Counted from the first letter of the stretch, positions 1 to 7,963 are shown. The stretch: 64,000 nucleotides of DNA from Thalassospira sp. ER-Se-21-Dark (GCF_017922435.1 NZ_VDEZ01000002.1:124001-188000); one strand, 5' to 3'. Numbers and translations are program-made. Notes: generated by a model not told the origin, from the letters alone.

Positions 1-911
1 CGGGTTCGAACGGCAGTGTAACGCGCGCCCAGTGACTGAATCCAGCCAAAGGTATCGCCAATCGCAATGACATCGCCGGGCTTGATCGACCGGTCAAGCA
101 ACAGGATCACTCCGCTGATCAGGTTGGCGAAAATGCGTTGCAAACCAAAGCCGATCCCGACACCAACCGCACCACCGAATACGGCGAGTGCTGTCAGATC
201 GACACCCATGGTCGAAAGTGCAAACAAAACGGCGATCGAGAGCAAGACAAGCTTGAGAAGCTTTGCCATCAGGACCTGCACCGACGGGGTCAGGTGATGG
301 ACCTTGCGGATGCGTTGTTCAAACAGGCGTGAGGCAAAGGATGCCACCCACAGCAAAACCGCAAGCGAGAGAACGGCTTTGATGATGCCATAGATCGAAA
401 TGCGGAACTCGCCGAATTCAATCGCATGCCCGTCGAGGATTGCGATACTTGGTTCCAGCCATCCGACAATGTTGAGTGCCGCCAACGTCCAGGCGACGGT
501 GGCAATGGTGCGTGACCAGACGGGATCATTGACAATGGCGGCGGCCAGACGAATGACAATCCATGCATTCAGAAGGCTTGCCACCAACCGGATGATGTTA
601 TGGCGGTAGCCAGCCTGAATGGCGATGGCATCAAGCACCCAGATGGCAGTAACAAAAATCAGAGGGAAGGCAAGACTGGGCAGCACCAGCGCAAAGCGTC
701 GAAACCCGGCATAGGGTAAAAGCGGCTTCCAATCCTGCAAGCGTGCGAGAAGCGACGCCAGACGACCACGCAGCAAAAAGGCCGGGATTGTGGCAAGCAG
801 GCAGGCAGCAATCTGGATCAGGATCGGGACCAGCAGGACATTTGCAGAGATCCAGGCGATTGCCTGTTCAAGCCATTGCAAATAGATGTCCGGGTTGCTG
901 AGCTGTTCCAT
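1..911 (-). CDS. Mechanosensitive channel, MscS family (3' end cut by window edge)
   Basis: The reverse strand is open from an ATG at 911 to the left edge, giving 303 residues of an unfinished protein. The N-terminal ~235 residues hold several hydrophobic helices separated by short charged loops. Residues ~240-285 carry the MscS pore and beta-domain entry: a Gly/Ala-rich helix (AVFGGAVGVGIGFGLQ), then an FANLISG stretch and RSIKPGDVI. Family members are inner-membrane channels that gate on membrane tension and release solutes on osmotic downshock. The extra N-terminal membrane helices indicate one of the larger MscS paralogs rather than a minimal MscS. The C-terminal vestibule lies outside the window. 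Confidence 0.9.
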   Translation of the reverse strand, partial: MEQLSNPDIYLQWLEQAIAWISANVLLVPILIQIAACLLATIPAFLLRGRLASLLARLQDWKPLLPYAGFRRFALVLPSLAFPLIFVTAIWVLDAIAIQAGYRHNIIRLVASLLNAWIVIRLAAAIVNDPVWSRTIATVAWTLAALNIVGWLEPSIAILDGHAIEFGEFRISIYGIIKAVLSLAVLLWVASFASRLFEQRIRKVHHLTPSVQVLMAKLLKLVLLSIAVLFALSTMGVDLTALAVFGGAVGVGIGFGLQRIFANLISGVILLLDRSIKPGDVIAIGDTFGWIQSLGARYTAVRT

Positions 912-1046
912 ATTGCCCCTTATGATCGGTTTCGTTCTTTGCGACAAAGCCCGTTAAAACAATATGGTAACACGGAACCGGATTAACAGGCACCTTTCAA
1001 CGCGGGGTCTTTTGCACGGCCTGACCCCGGGTGCCAACTGGCCAAG

Positions 1047-1070
1047 AAAAAAGCCGGCGAATGCCGGCTT
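1047..1070 (-). terminator. Rho-independent terminator of the dnaJ-like gene
   Basis: A perfect 8 bp stem (AAGCCGGC, loop GAAT, GCCGGCTT) is followed on the minus strand by six T residues. It begins 10 nt past the stop codon of the DnaJ-like gene. Confidence 0.8.
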
Positions 1071-1082
1071 CGAGGTGATCTA

Positions 1083-2012
1083 TCAGCGCGCCTTGTAGGG
1101 GTGCTTTTCAGACCAGTGCTTGATGAACTCGACCAATTCGTCATCACGTTCTTCGGGCAGTTTGACCGTCAGGTGAACATATTGATCACCACGCTTGTTG
1201 CCCCGGTCATAAGGCGCACCTTTGCCGCGCAGGCGCAGCTTGGTGCCGCTGTTGGCGTTGGCGGGCAGCTTCATATTGACCTTGCCATCGACAATCGGCA
1301 CTTCAATGGAGCCACCCAGAATGGCTTCAGGCAGGCTGATTGCCAGATCACAATGCAGGTCATTGCCTTCGCGTCGGAAGGTCTTATCCGGATGAACATG
1401 CAGCTTGATCAGCGCGTCACCGGCCTCGCCACCATTCATGCCAGCCATCCCCTGGCCTTTAAGGCGCAGGGTCTGTTCGTTCTCGCTTCCGGGGGGGATG
1501 CGGACTTCAAGGCTTTTGCCGCTGGCGAGATTGATGCGCTTGGTCGTGCCAAGGATGGCCTCGGCGAAATCAAGGCTCAGCTCATAGGAGATGTTCGGGC
1601 CTTTGACCTTTCTGGGTTTGCGTTCCCCGCCAAAGCCACCGAAGCCGCCGCCACCAGAACGTGCGCGTCCCTTGCCGAAAATTTCGTCAAAGATGTCCTC
1701 GGCATTGGCGCCGGAAAAGCCGCCGAACGGATCGCCGCCGCCAAAGCCACCACCGGCATGTCCGCCGCCACGGGCAAACGGGCTGGTTTCGTGACCATCG
1801 GCGTCGATTTCACCATTGTCGAATTTCTTGCGGCGCTCCGCATCACCGAGAAGGTGATAGGCGCTCGATACCTTTTTGAAGCGTTCTTCGATTTTGGCAT
1901 CGCCCGGATTGACATCGGGGTGAAGTTCACGCGCCAGTTTGCGATAGGCCTTTTTGATTTCTTCCTGACTGGCGTTTTTGGCAACGCCAAGTGTCTTGTA
2001 GGGATCCTGCAT
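1083..2012 (-). CDS. DnaJ-class co-chaperone, CbpA-like (no zinc finger)
   Basis: This 309-residue protein has an N-terminal J domain (residues ~4-68) with the HPD motif that stimulates DnaK ATPase. A Gly/Phe-rich linker (~75-130) follows, then the two beta-sandwich substrate-binding domains. The CxxCxGxG zinc-finger repeats of true DnaJ are absent, so it belongs to the CbpA/DnaJ-II class (CbpA is about 306 residues). It would work in the cytoplasm with DnaK in protein folding and stress. It is monocistronic, with its own terminator. A 311-codon ORF on the opposite strand is a shadow. Confidence 0.9.
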   Translation of the reverse strand: MQDPYKTLGVAKNASQEEIKKAYRKLARELHPDVNPGDAKIEERFKKVSSAYHLLGDAERRKKFDNGEIDADGHETSPFARGGGHAGGGFGGGDPFGGFSGANAEDIFDEIFGKGRARSGGGGFGGFGGERKPRKVKGPNISYELSLDFAEAILGTTKRINLASGKSLEVRIPPGSENEQTLRLKGQGMAGMNGGEAGDALIKLHVHPDKTFRREGNDLHCDLAISLPEAILGGSIEVPIVDGKVNMKLPANANSGTKLRLRGKGAPYDRGNKRGDQYVHLTVKLPEERDDELVEFIKHWSEKHPYKAR

Positions 2013-2169
2013 TTACTGACCGGTTCCAGAAACTAAAAGCACGTTATGTGATTTGGACGTTGTGTTCATTATTAGATCATGCGCCGCAAAAGATGAACCA
2101 TTTTGCCGCATATGATCCGAAACAATGAGATTAAGACGGGTTTGTCGCCCGAACCGATGACCAGATATG

Positions 2170-2203
2170 AAAAGGCGGCGCAGATCGCAAGGACCGCACC
2201 GCC
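2170..2203 (-). terminator. Terminator downstream of the 17 kDa-antigen-like lipoprotein
   Basis: On the minus strand an 8 bp stem (GGCGGTGC with GCGCCGCC, one G-U pair) and a 14 nt loop are followed by TTTT. It lies 26 nt after the lipoprotein stop codon. Confidence 0.6.
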
Positions 2204-2228
2204 TGTCATTTCAGATTTTTAGCAAGGC

Positions 2229-2705
2229 TTAGTTGACGACTTTCCAGCTGCCATCCGGCTGGCGGCAGGCGGTGCCATAAGCCGTTTCTTCCTGGCCACC
2301 AATCATCACCGTCTGCTGGTATTCACGGCAATATTCCTGGGTTTTCGGTTCCTGATAGGTGCGGGTCGGGGTCACCGTACCCTGAACACCGGTATCGGGG
2401 TTGTTCCAAGTGGTGGTTTGACCTGTCGGGGTGGCTTCCAGCGTGCGCTGGGTGCTTTTTGCCATGATGGCGCGGTCGGCATTGTCAAGCGACTTGCCGA
2501 CTTCGCTGCCGATAAAGGCGCCGGCAAGCGTACCAAGCGCAACACCGACAAGCTGGCCACTGCCCTTGCCAAACTGTGCGCCTGCGACGGCACCGCCGAC
2601 GGCACCAAGAAGTGTGCCGGCCGTTTGCTTCTGACCCTGATCCTGGGCGCAGCCAGCGATAAAGGCGGTCATGACCACCGGGATAACGATTTGACGGAAT
2701 TTCAT
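2229..2705 (-). CDS. Glycine-zipper outer-membrane lipoprotein (17 kDa surface antigen-like)
   Basis: The 158-residue product starts with a typical lipoprotein signal: MKFRQ, a hydrophobic core, and the lipobox IAGC with the acylated Cys at residue 19. Residues ~30-75 are a Gly/Ala-rich stretch with GxxxG spacing, like the 2TM glycine zipper of the rickettsial 17 kDa antigen family. The C-terminal third is polar, with two Cys that might pair. Such proteins are anchored in the outer membrane; their molecular role is poorly defined. An upstream in-frame ATG at 2720 (MGKLN) is possible, but MKFRQ gives the cleaner signal peptide. The gene is divergent from pdxH. Confidence 0.8.
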   Translation of the reverse strand: MKFRQIVIPVVMTAFIAGCAQDQGQKQTAGTLLGAVGGAVAGAQFGKGSGQLVGVALGTLAGAFIGSEVGKSLDNADRAIMAKSTQRTLEATPTGQTTTWNNPDTGVQGTVTPTRTYQEPKTQEYCREYQQTVMIGGQEETAYGTACRQPDGSWKVVN

Positions 2706-2851
2706 GTTTAATTTGCCCATCTTGTCTTTACAGTCCCAACCGATATTCTTTGGGTATATATATTGATCCAACGTTGTTGCTGCCACCGTAGTTCCGAAAT
2801 ATGTCGTCCTGACGGCAACAAATTTAATCAGCCAAAGGAAATCCTTTCGCA

Positions 2852-3472
2852 ATGAACGAGAAAAATGCGCCAAAAATTGGGCATGAACCCCACGATGCCC
2901 CGTTCGACATGTTCGAAACCTGGTTTGCGGACGCAAAAAAGGTCGAGACTGCCTATCCGGATGCGATGACGCTTGCGACTGCCGATGCGCAAGGTCGCCC
3001 GTCGGCGCGGATTGTGCTGCTCAAGGGTTTTGATCCGCGCGGATTTGTTTTCTATACCAACTATGAAAGCCGCAAGGGCGACCAGTTGGCCGAGAACGGT
3101 TTTGCTGCCCTTTGTTTCCACTGGAAGACGCTTGAAAAGTGCGTGCGCATCGAGGGCAAGGTTGCCAAGGTCGATGCGGCCGAGTCAGACGAATATTTTG
3201 CGTCCCGCCCGCGTGGCAGCCAGTTGGGGGCCTGGGCATCCATTCAGTCGCGCCCGATGAGTGGCCGGTTTGATCTTGAAAAACGGGTTGCGGAATTCAC
3301 CGCCAAATTTGGCCTTGGCAAAGTGCCGCGCCCGGAACATTGGGGCGGTTATCGCCTTGTGCCCGACAGGATCGAGTTCTGGGCGGAGGGCAAATTCCGA
3401 CTGCATGACCGCAAGCTGTTTACCCGCGATGACGCCGATAGCGGCTGGGATACGCAAAAGTTGTTTCCGTAA
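2852..3472 (+). CDS. pdxH: Pyridoxine/pyridoxamine 5'-phosphate oxidase
   Basis: This 206-residue flavoenzyme oxidises PNP or PMP to pyridoxal 5'-phosphate with FMN and O2, the last step of vitamin B6 synthesis and salvage. Family motifs are visible: PSARIVLLKG near the N-terminus, FYTNYESRKG (FMN/substrate loop), FHWKTLEKCVRIEG, the SRPRGSQLGAWAS segment, and the closing RLHDR motif. Length fits PdxH (about 210). The start follows a GGAAA-type ribosome site. It has its own terminator, shared with the convergent arsR-like gene. Confidence 0.95.
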   Translation: MNEKNAPKIGHEPHDAPFDMFETWFADAKKVETAYPDAMTLATADAQGRPSARIVLLKGFDPRGFVFYTNYESRKGDQLAENGFAALCFHWKTLEKCVRIEGKVAKVDAAESDEYFASRPRGSQLGAWASIQSRPMSGRFDLEKRVAEFTAKFGLGKVPRPEHWGGYRLVPDRIEFWAEGKFRLHDRKLFTRDDADSGWDTQKLFP

Positions 3473-3498
3473 TAACGGCGACAGACTCCGAAACGCAA

Positions 3499-3533
3499 AA
3501 AACGCACAAGGGGATCATGCCTTGTGCGTTTTT
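3499..3533. terminator. Bidirectional terminator between pdxH and the ArsR-type gene
   Basis: An 11 bp perfect stem (arms 3501-3511 and 3520-3530) carries a T run on its right side and an A run on its left. It can therefore end both convergent transcripts. Confidence 0.85.
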
Positions 3534-3553
3534 GTATTCTGGATCGGTGCGCT

Positions 3554-3862
3554 TTAGACTGCGGGTTCTGGCGGGCAGAAGGTGTCCTGCAGCACAGCGA
3601 TGATCTTCATGATGTCGGGATTGGCCAGCGAATAATAGATCGTTTGCGCATCGCGGCGGGTTTTTACAAGCCCTTCGCGGCGCAATCGTGCAAGGTGCTG
3701 TGACAGGGCGGATTGTTTGATGCCCAGTTCATTTTCCAGCGTGCCAACGGATTTTTCCGTGTCGCCGAGAGAGCACAAAATAAGCAGACGCCACTCATTG
3801 CCGAGCGTTTTGAGAAATTCTGCAGCTTCACGTGCATTCTCGTGCAGTGCCGTATAGTCCAT
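3554..3862 (-). CDS. ArsR/SmtB regulator of the SqrR/BigR persulfide-sensing type
   Basis: This 102-residue winged-helix repressor has a clear ArsR fold: helices around residues 14-33, and a recognition helix SALSQHLARLRREGLV near 50-65 followed by a beta wing. It has only two cysteines, C30 (in LILCSLG) and C96 (in DTFCPP), 66 residues apart. From memory, the redox Cys of SqrR (41/107) and BigR (42/108) have the same spacing and helix context. Those proteins form a tetrasulfide bridge with persulfides and release sulfide-oxidation genes. The metal-binding motif of ArsR/SmtB (CVCDL) is absent. No sulfur gene is adjacent, but a sulfide cluster lies at 52.5-57.9 kb. Confidence 0.85.
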   Translation of the reverse strand: MDYTALHENAREAAEFLKTLGNEWRLLILCSLGDTEKSVGTLENELGIKQSALSQHLARLRREGLVKTRRDAQTIYYSLANPDIMKIIAVLQDTFCPPEPAV

Positions 3863-3942
3863 CCGCGAGTAACCCCGTTCTTAACTCTGCACACCAGGTT
3901 GCATTTTTGCTTTGAATGCCCGGTATCCTACCCAAGAGAGTA

Positions 3943-4203
3943 GGGTCCAAACCCATTCACATAATCGCCCCGGTCACCCGGATTTGTGCGGATATGCAGA
4001 GCAAAACCACAGGAAGATTTACATCTTTCAAGGTTTTGCGACAAAATAGCCCGTGCAAATCCGGGTGATCCAAAGGACAACTGATATGAGAGAAAGCTTC
4101 TGCGTCAAATCCCTTGACCGGGGATCACCCCGCTCAGCGGGCTTTTCCCAGCTTTTTCTCTCATATCAGTTGCCGGGTCGGTCATGTGAATGAGTTTGGA
4201 CCC
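3943..4203. mobile_element. MITE-like fold-back element with TA target duplication
   Basis: Terminal inverted repeats of about 20 bp (arms 3942-3962 and 4184-4204, 20 of 21 positions pairing) begin GGGTCC and end GGACCC. TA flanks both ends, as expected for a 2 bp target duplication. Two further long palindromes lie inside: 3974-3991 with 4051-4068 (16 of 18 pairing), which encloses GCAAAACC/GGTTTTGC; and 4079-4095 with 4155-4171 (17 bp perfect), which encloses a CCCGCTCAGCGGG hairpin. No ORF is present, so it would be non-autonomous. TA targeting fits IS5- or IS630-type transposases, but no parent element is in the window. Confidence 0.7.
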
Positions 4204-4464
4204 TATATCTCGATCTTTAAAGCGTCATCGTAATCGTTGGCATTCATGTTACAATCATTTTGTGCATGGTCGATTGAGAAAAACCGATCTGGCACCAACC
4301 ACCGACACCAACAAAGTATAAGAATAATAATAACTTTCGCAAATTTTTGATCTTGAACAAAGAAAGCTGGGGCAAAAGATCTCAGACTGCTTGGCAGTAA
4401 AGGCATCATCAGTCGGTATTTCAGGCAGGTTCAATGACCTGTTCGACAGGCGGGAGTAGTTAAC
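4204..4464. other. Intergenic region upstream of uspA, no gene seen
   Basis: This AT-rich 261 bp stretch lies between the fold-back element and the UspA start. It contains an FNR-like palindrome at 4347-4360 and probably the uspA promoter. No reading frame with a plausible start and ribosome site was found. Confidence 0.5.
4347..4360 (+). promoter_or_regulatory. FNR/FixK-like operator upstream of uspA
   Basis: TTGATCTTGAACAA matches the FNR consensus TTGAT-N4-ATCAA at nine of ten defined positions. It sits about 110 nt before the UspA start. Universal stress genes are common FNR-family targets, so activation on oxygen limitation is a reasonable inference. Confidence 0.5.
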
Positions 4465-5322
4465 ATGGCAATTCGCACCATTCTGGCACCGGTAGCAGGC
4501 ACGGCAATCGACAAACGTGTGATGGCGACGGCCTTTAAACTGGCCAAGTCATTCAACGCGCATCTTGAGGCGCTTTTTGTTGCGGCCGAGCCACAAGACG
4601 CCATTCCGATTGTTGGCGAAGGCATGTCAGGCCTGATTATCGAAGAAATGATCCAGGCCGCCACCACCGAAACCGAAAAGCGCGAAGCCAGCGGCAAGGC
4701 ATCGTTTGCCGCCGCCGTTAAAGAGGCCGGCATTGAAGAGTCCAACACACCGAGCGCAGACGCCAAGCCGACCTGCGCCTGGCGCAAGGATAGCGGGCGC
4801 GAAGACGAAACAGTGGCCCGTCGCGGGCGTCTTTTTGATTTGGTGGTGATTGGCCGGGATCCCAAGGAAGCCTCCGCATCGCTGACCTTTGATGCAGCCC
4901 TGATGGAAACCGGGCGTCCGATCCTGGTGGCCCCAGAAGTAACCCCGGCGACCATCGGTGAAAAAGTCATGATCGCCTGGAATGGCGGGATTGAGGCCGC
5001 GCGCGCGGTTACATCCGCCATGCCGATGTTGCGCAATGCCAAGGAAGTCACGATTGTCAGTGTCGGCGAGGTTCCCTATGGCCGTGCATGCGCCAAGGCG
5101 CTGGCCGAACAGTTCAGCTGGCACGGAGTCGATGCGGCCGTGGTTGAGAGCACGGAAACCGGACAGGTTGCTAATACCTTGATTTCCGAGGCAGAAAAAT
5201 GCGGTGCCGATACCATTGTTCTGGGGGCGTACAGCCATTCACGTTTCAAGGAGATGATCCTTGGCGGTGTGACGCAGGATATGTTGGCAAAATGTGCCTT
5301 GCCGCTTTGGATAATGCACTAA
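4465..5322 (+). CDS. Universal stress protein, tandem UspA domains
   Basis: The 285-residue product is long enough for two UspA domains. The first starts with IRTILAPVAG. The second, from ~residue 168 (KVMIAWNGG), ends with the more typical ATP-loop region GAYSHSRFKEMILGGVTQDML. These are cytoplasmic alpha/beta proteins induced by starvation, redox or oxygen stress. The start follows GGGAG. A second tandem UspA of similar size lies at 10635-11477 and shares the GAY-x-R-x2-E-MLGGVTQ ending, so the two are paralogs. The upstream FNR-like site suggests low-oxygen control. Confidence 0.85.
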   Translation: MAIRTILAPVAGTAIDKRVMATAFKLAKSFNAHLEALFVAAEPQDAIPIVGEGMSGLIIEEMIQAATTETEKREASGKASFAAAVKEAGIEESNTPSADAKPTCAWRKDSGREDETVARRGRLFDLVVIGRDPKEASASLTFDAALMETGRPILVAPEVTPATIGEKVMIAWNGGIEAARAVTSAMPMLRNAKEVTIVSVGEVPYGRACAKALAEQFSWHGVDAAVVESTETGQVANTLISEAEKCGADTIVLGAYSHSRFKEMILGGVTQDMLAKCALPLWIMH

Positions 5323-5387
5323 GCCAAGGGGCTGCTTAAGCGCCTGATATCGCGAAATTATATTACCTAACCGATGGTATATGACTG

Positions 5388-5417
5388 AAAAGGCGCATTT
5401 TTGATGCGCCTTTTTTT
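5388..5417 (+). terminator. Rho-independent terminator of uspA
   Basis: A 9 bp perfect stem (AAGGCGCAT/ATGCGCCTT) with a 5 nt loop runs into seven T residues. Confidence 0.85.
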
Positions 5418-5466
5418 GTTGCGTTGCGGGATAAATAGGCACAGGGTTACAGAAATAAGAACGTGA

Positions 5467-5511
5467 CGAAACCCCATCAGGGGCAGTCCTGCCCCTAAAC
5501 GAGGTGTTTCG
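5467..5511 (+). promoter_or_regulatory. Structured leader before a small ORF
   Basis: An inner hairpin GGGGCAG-TC-CTGCCCC (5480-5495) sits inside an outer CGAAAC/GTTTCG pairing (5467-5472 with 5506-5511). It lies 37 nt before the ATG of the 59-residue ORF and could be a cis-regulatory leader. No known riboswitch class was recognised. Confidence 0.35.
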
Positions 5512-5547
5512 CATTGTGGGAAATCAACGTCTGACAGGGGAAAACCC

Positions 5548-5727
5548 ATGTTGTCATTGCGCGATATCATCGATTTCGCTTCGATGTCAGAAGACCTGGC
5601 ACAGGAACTTAACAATCCGAATGTTGGTGTGCCTGATCTTGCTGCGTTGTTGTCTGGTCAAGCTGGCTGTGCGTTGCAGTCATGCAATGCGGCACCATGT
5701 GCCGCCAACGACGTTGACAGCGACTAA
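5548..5727 (+). CDS. Small Cys-containing hypothetical protein (59 aa)
   Basis: An ATG preceded by CAGGGG (good ribosome site, 7 nt spacing) opens a 59-codon frame. The N-terminal half is predicted helical and acidic (LRDIIDFASMSEDLAQEL). The tail has three Cys in a short span (GCALQSCNAAPCAAN), which could bind metal or form disulfides. There is no signal peptide or membrane segment. It stands alone between the uspA terminator and the convergent SRAP gene. I do not recognise a family. Start, ribosome site and leader structure make it credible, but it needs comparative support. Confidence 0.4.
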   Translation: MLSLRDIIDFASMSEDLAQELNNPNVGVPDLAALLSGQAGCALQSCNAAPCAANDVDSD

Positions 5728-5788
5728 TCATCTTATTCGGAATTACGGACTGATTGTGCCAGACAGGCTGCGTGCCTGCCCAAGCAGC

Positions 5789-6484
5789 CTATTTTGAAAA
5801 CAGATCAATCTGGTTTGTTTTCTCATCCGCACCCGTATTCTGATCTGTTTTGGGGCGATCCGACCTTTCTTCCTGCCATGAAAGAACATGATCAGGAAGC
5901 GGACCCAGCATGTATGCCAGATCATCGAGCGTCATGTGCGGATCAAGCCAGACCGCCAGATGGTTCGGGCCGATCACAGCCGGCATTCGGTTGTGAATAT
6001 GGGCGATTGAGCCCGATGGGGCGCAGGTGATGATGGTGGCCTCACGGCCGTTTTCCAGACCAGCAAACAGAAACGGTTGATGATCGGGTAGCGTGATCCG
6101 GTTCTTGTGCTTTGCCGTGCCGTCCTTGCGCCATTCATACCAACCGCTTGCCGGGATCAGGCAGCGGCGGTTTAAAAGTGGCCGGAAGGTTGGCTTTTCG
6201 CTCAGGGTTTCGGCGCGCGCATTGATCATCGGGCTGTTCATGCCCGGAATACTCAGCCCCCAATATCGAATGGCGGCCTTTTGATGCGGCAGAATGACGG
6301 CAATCGGATCGGTCGGCCGACGCGTACCGGTCAGGCTGTCGAAGGCGGCGTCTTCGTCCTCGTCATCGGGTCCGTTGCGATTGAACCCGTCAGGTAATGG
6401 CATGCGAATGATATCTTCCATTTCCAGGCCAAGCTGAACCTGAAAGGCGCGGATATCGCTGTTAAGATCAAAGCGGCTGCACAT
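5789..6484 (-). CDS. SRAP-domain DNA-protein crosslink protein (YedK/HMCES family)
   Basis: SRAP proteins shield abasic sites in single-stranded DNA by forming a thiazolidine crosslink through their second residue. The ATG at 6484 was chosen over the one at 6496 because it places Cys at position 2 (MCSRF), which is mandatory in this family. Other catalytic residues are visible: N88 in NARAE, E117 in PASGWYEW, and H164 in HNRMPAV. At 231 residues the length fits (YedK is 222). An acidic insert (~38-47) and a polar C-terminal tail are extra. The gene converges on the small ORF at 5548. Confidence 0.93.
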   Translation of the reverse strand: MCSRFDLNSDIRAFQVQLGLEMEDIIRMPLPDGFNRNGPDDEDEDAAFDSLTGTRRPTDPIAVILPHQKAAIRYWGLSIPGMNSPMINARAETLSEKPTFRPLLNRRCLIPASGWYEWRKDGTAKHKNRITLPDHQPFLFAGLENGREATIITCAPSGSIAHIHNRMPAVIGPNHLAVWLDPHMTLDDLAYMLGPLPDHVLSWQEERSDRPKTDQNTGADEKTNQIDLFSK

Positions 6485-6686
6485 GGTCTTGCCCATCTAT
6501 ACAATCGCAAAAACATAGCCTGTTTCGCATCCCTTGCCAAATGCCTGTAGCGCAGCCTATATCGCGACGGTGACTGCAGAAAAATCTTACAGTACAAGGC
6601 TTTTCCTTCGATGGCGGGGCCTGTGGTGCTATAAGAAAGTCAGCAAAATTCTGTTTGCGTGCATATCTTGTGAAGTGAGTACACCA

Positions 6687-7430
6687 ATGAGCAGCAATGC
6701 CCCGAAAACAGTCGTTCTGACAGGTGCCAGTCGTGGCATCGGCCATGTTACGGTTGGATATTTTGCCAAGCGCGGCTGGCGGGTGATTTGCTGTTCACGC
6801 GAAGCCCCGCCGCCGAGCTGCCCGCGCGATCCGGCACTGGGCATCCATATCCGTGCCGATCTTTCCAAACCGGCAGAGGTCGAAGCCTTTATTGCCGAGG
6901 CGAACGAAGTTCTGGGCGATGATCCGTTGCATGCCCTGATCAACAATGCCGGTGTGTCGCCCAAGACCCCCTATAAGGAACGGCTTGGTTGCCTGAATGG
7001 TGATATTGCTGCCTGGCGCGATGTGTTTGAGCTGAACTTCTTTACGCCGCTTACACTTTCGCGCGGGTTTGCATCGGCACTGCACCGGGGCAAGGGGGCG
7101 ATTTGCAACATTACCTCGATCGCGGGGCATTATGTCCATCCGTTTGCCGGATCGGCCTATTCGACATCCAAGGCAGCGCTTTCGGGGCTAACACGTGAAA
7201 TGGCCGTTGAATTTGCCGAGCTTGGGGTGCGGGTCAATGCGGTGGCCCCGGGCGAAATCAAGACCGATATGATTTCCCCGGAATATGAGGCGCTTGTGCC
7301 ACGCATTCCGATGAACCGCATGGGCACGCCCGAAGACGTGGCGGCCGCGGTGCATTATCTGGTCGGGGATGATAGTACCTATGTCACCGGCACAGAGATT
7401 TTTGTCACCGGTGGGCAGCATCTGTACTGA
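6687..7430 (+). CDS. Short-chain dehydrogenase/reductase (SDR)
   Basis: A 247-residue classical SDR. The cofactor loop TGASRGIG is at 12-19, NNAG at 86-89, and the catalytic residues S144, Y158 and K162 (YSTSK) are all present. The C-terminus has the usual PG-x-IKTDM and GTEIFVTGGQ segments. The CCSREA after beta-2 lacks the acidic residue typical of NAD specificity, so NADPH use is likely. The substrate cannot be told from sequence. The frame is open further upstream, but the ATG at 6687 gives the normal SDR N-terminus. It is monocistronic, divergent from the SRAP gene. Confidence 0.85.
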   Translation: MSSNAPKTVVLTGASRGIGHVTVGYFAKRGWRVICCSREAPPPSCPRDPALGIHIRADLSKPAEVEAFIAEANEVLGDDPLHALINNAGVSPKTPYKERLGCLNGDIAAWRDVFELNFFTPLTLSRGFASALHRGKGAICNITSIAGHYVHPFAGSAYSTSKAALSGLTREMAVEFAELGVRVNAVAPGEIKTDMISPEYEALVPRIPMNRMGTPEDVAAAVHYLVGDDSTYVTGTEIFVTGGQHLY

Positions 7431-7456
7431 CGTGCCGATCTGGACTGGACGACTTC

Positions 7457-7963
7457 TTAGCTGTCAGGTTTGACGTAAAAGGCCGGATCGTATTCAACGA
7501 AGCCAGCCGGGATTTCATCAACCAATGGGCGAGCCATGAAATATTCATCGGGCACGCCTTCAAGCTTCAGATCAGGCAGGGGCGCAAAGCCAAACCGGCC
7601 ATAATAATCCGGCTCGCCCAGCACGACGCAGCCGTGGGCATCATCGGCGCGCAAATGGCGGATACCGCTTTGGATCAGCTCGGAGCCAATACCCAAGCCC
7701 TGGCGATCCGGCGTGACCGCAACCGGCCCCAGGCCAAACCAACCGCAGGCTTTGCCATCAATTTTCACCGGTGAAAACGCGATGCAGCCAACAATTTCAT
7801 CGTCCTGTTCCGCGATCAGGGAAAGGGTGAGTTGACCACTTTTTCGGAGCGCATCGACGATCAAATGTTCGGTCTGCTGACTGTGGGGTGCAGTTGCGAA
7901 GGCACCATCCAGCAACGCGTGAATCGCCGCGATATCTTTTTCGGTTTCTTCACGTATCAACAT
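7457..7963 (-). CDS. GNAT-family N-acetyltransferase (YhbS-like)
   Basis: The 168-residue product has the GNAT fold: an N-terminal LIREETEKDIAAI, motif A near GLGPVAVTPDRQGLGIGSELI for acetyl-CoA pyrophosphate binding (R/Q-x-x-G-x-G/A), and a late YYGRFGF segment typical of the YhbS/predicted N-acetyltransferase group. The ATG at 7963 is preceded by an AGGGACGGA ribosome site, so the longer frame to 8008 was not used. The acceptor substrate is unknown. It lies just downstream of the PadR-like gene, in the same direction. Confidence 0.85.
   Translation of the reverse strand: MLIREETEKDIAAIHALLDGAFATAPHSQQTEHLIVDALRKSGQLTLSLIAEQDDEIVGCIAFSPVKIDGKACGWFGLGPVAVTPDRQGLGIGSELIQSGIRHLRADDAHGCVVLGEPDYYGRFGFAPLPDLKLEGVPDEYFMARPLVDEIPAGFVEYDPAFYVKPDS

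Noticed and set aside
1101-2036. 311-codon plus-strand ORF opposite the DnaJ-like gene
   Set aside because: It mirrors a clear J-domain protein on the other strand, and its translation has no domain. GC-rich codon use creates long antisense frames.
4079-4171. Stand-alone small RNA inside the fold-back element
   Set aside because: The hairpin CCCGCTCAGCGGG followed by CTTTTCC looks terminator-like, but the outer 17 bp arms and terminal repeats are better explained as parts of a mobile element; no promoter was seen.
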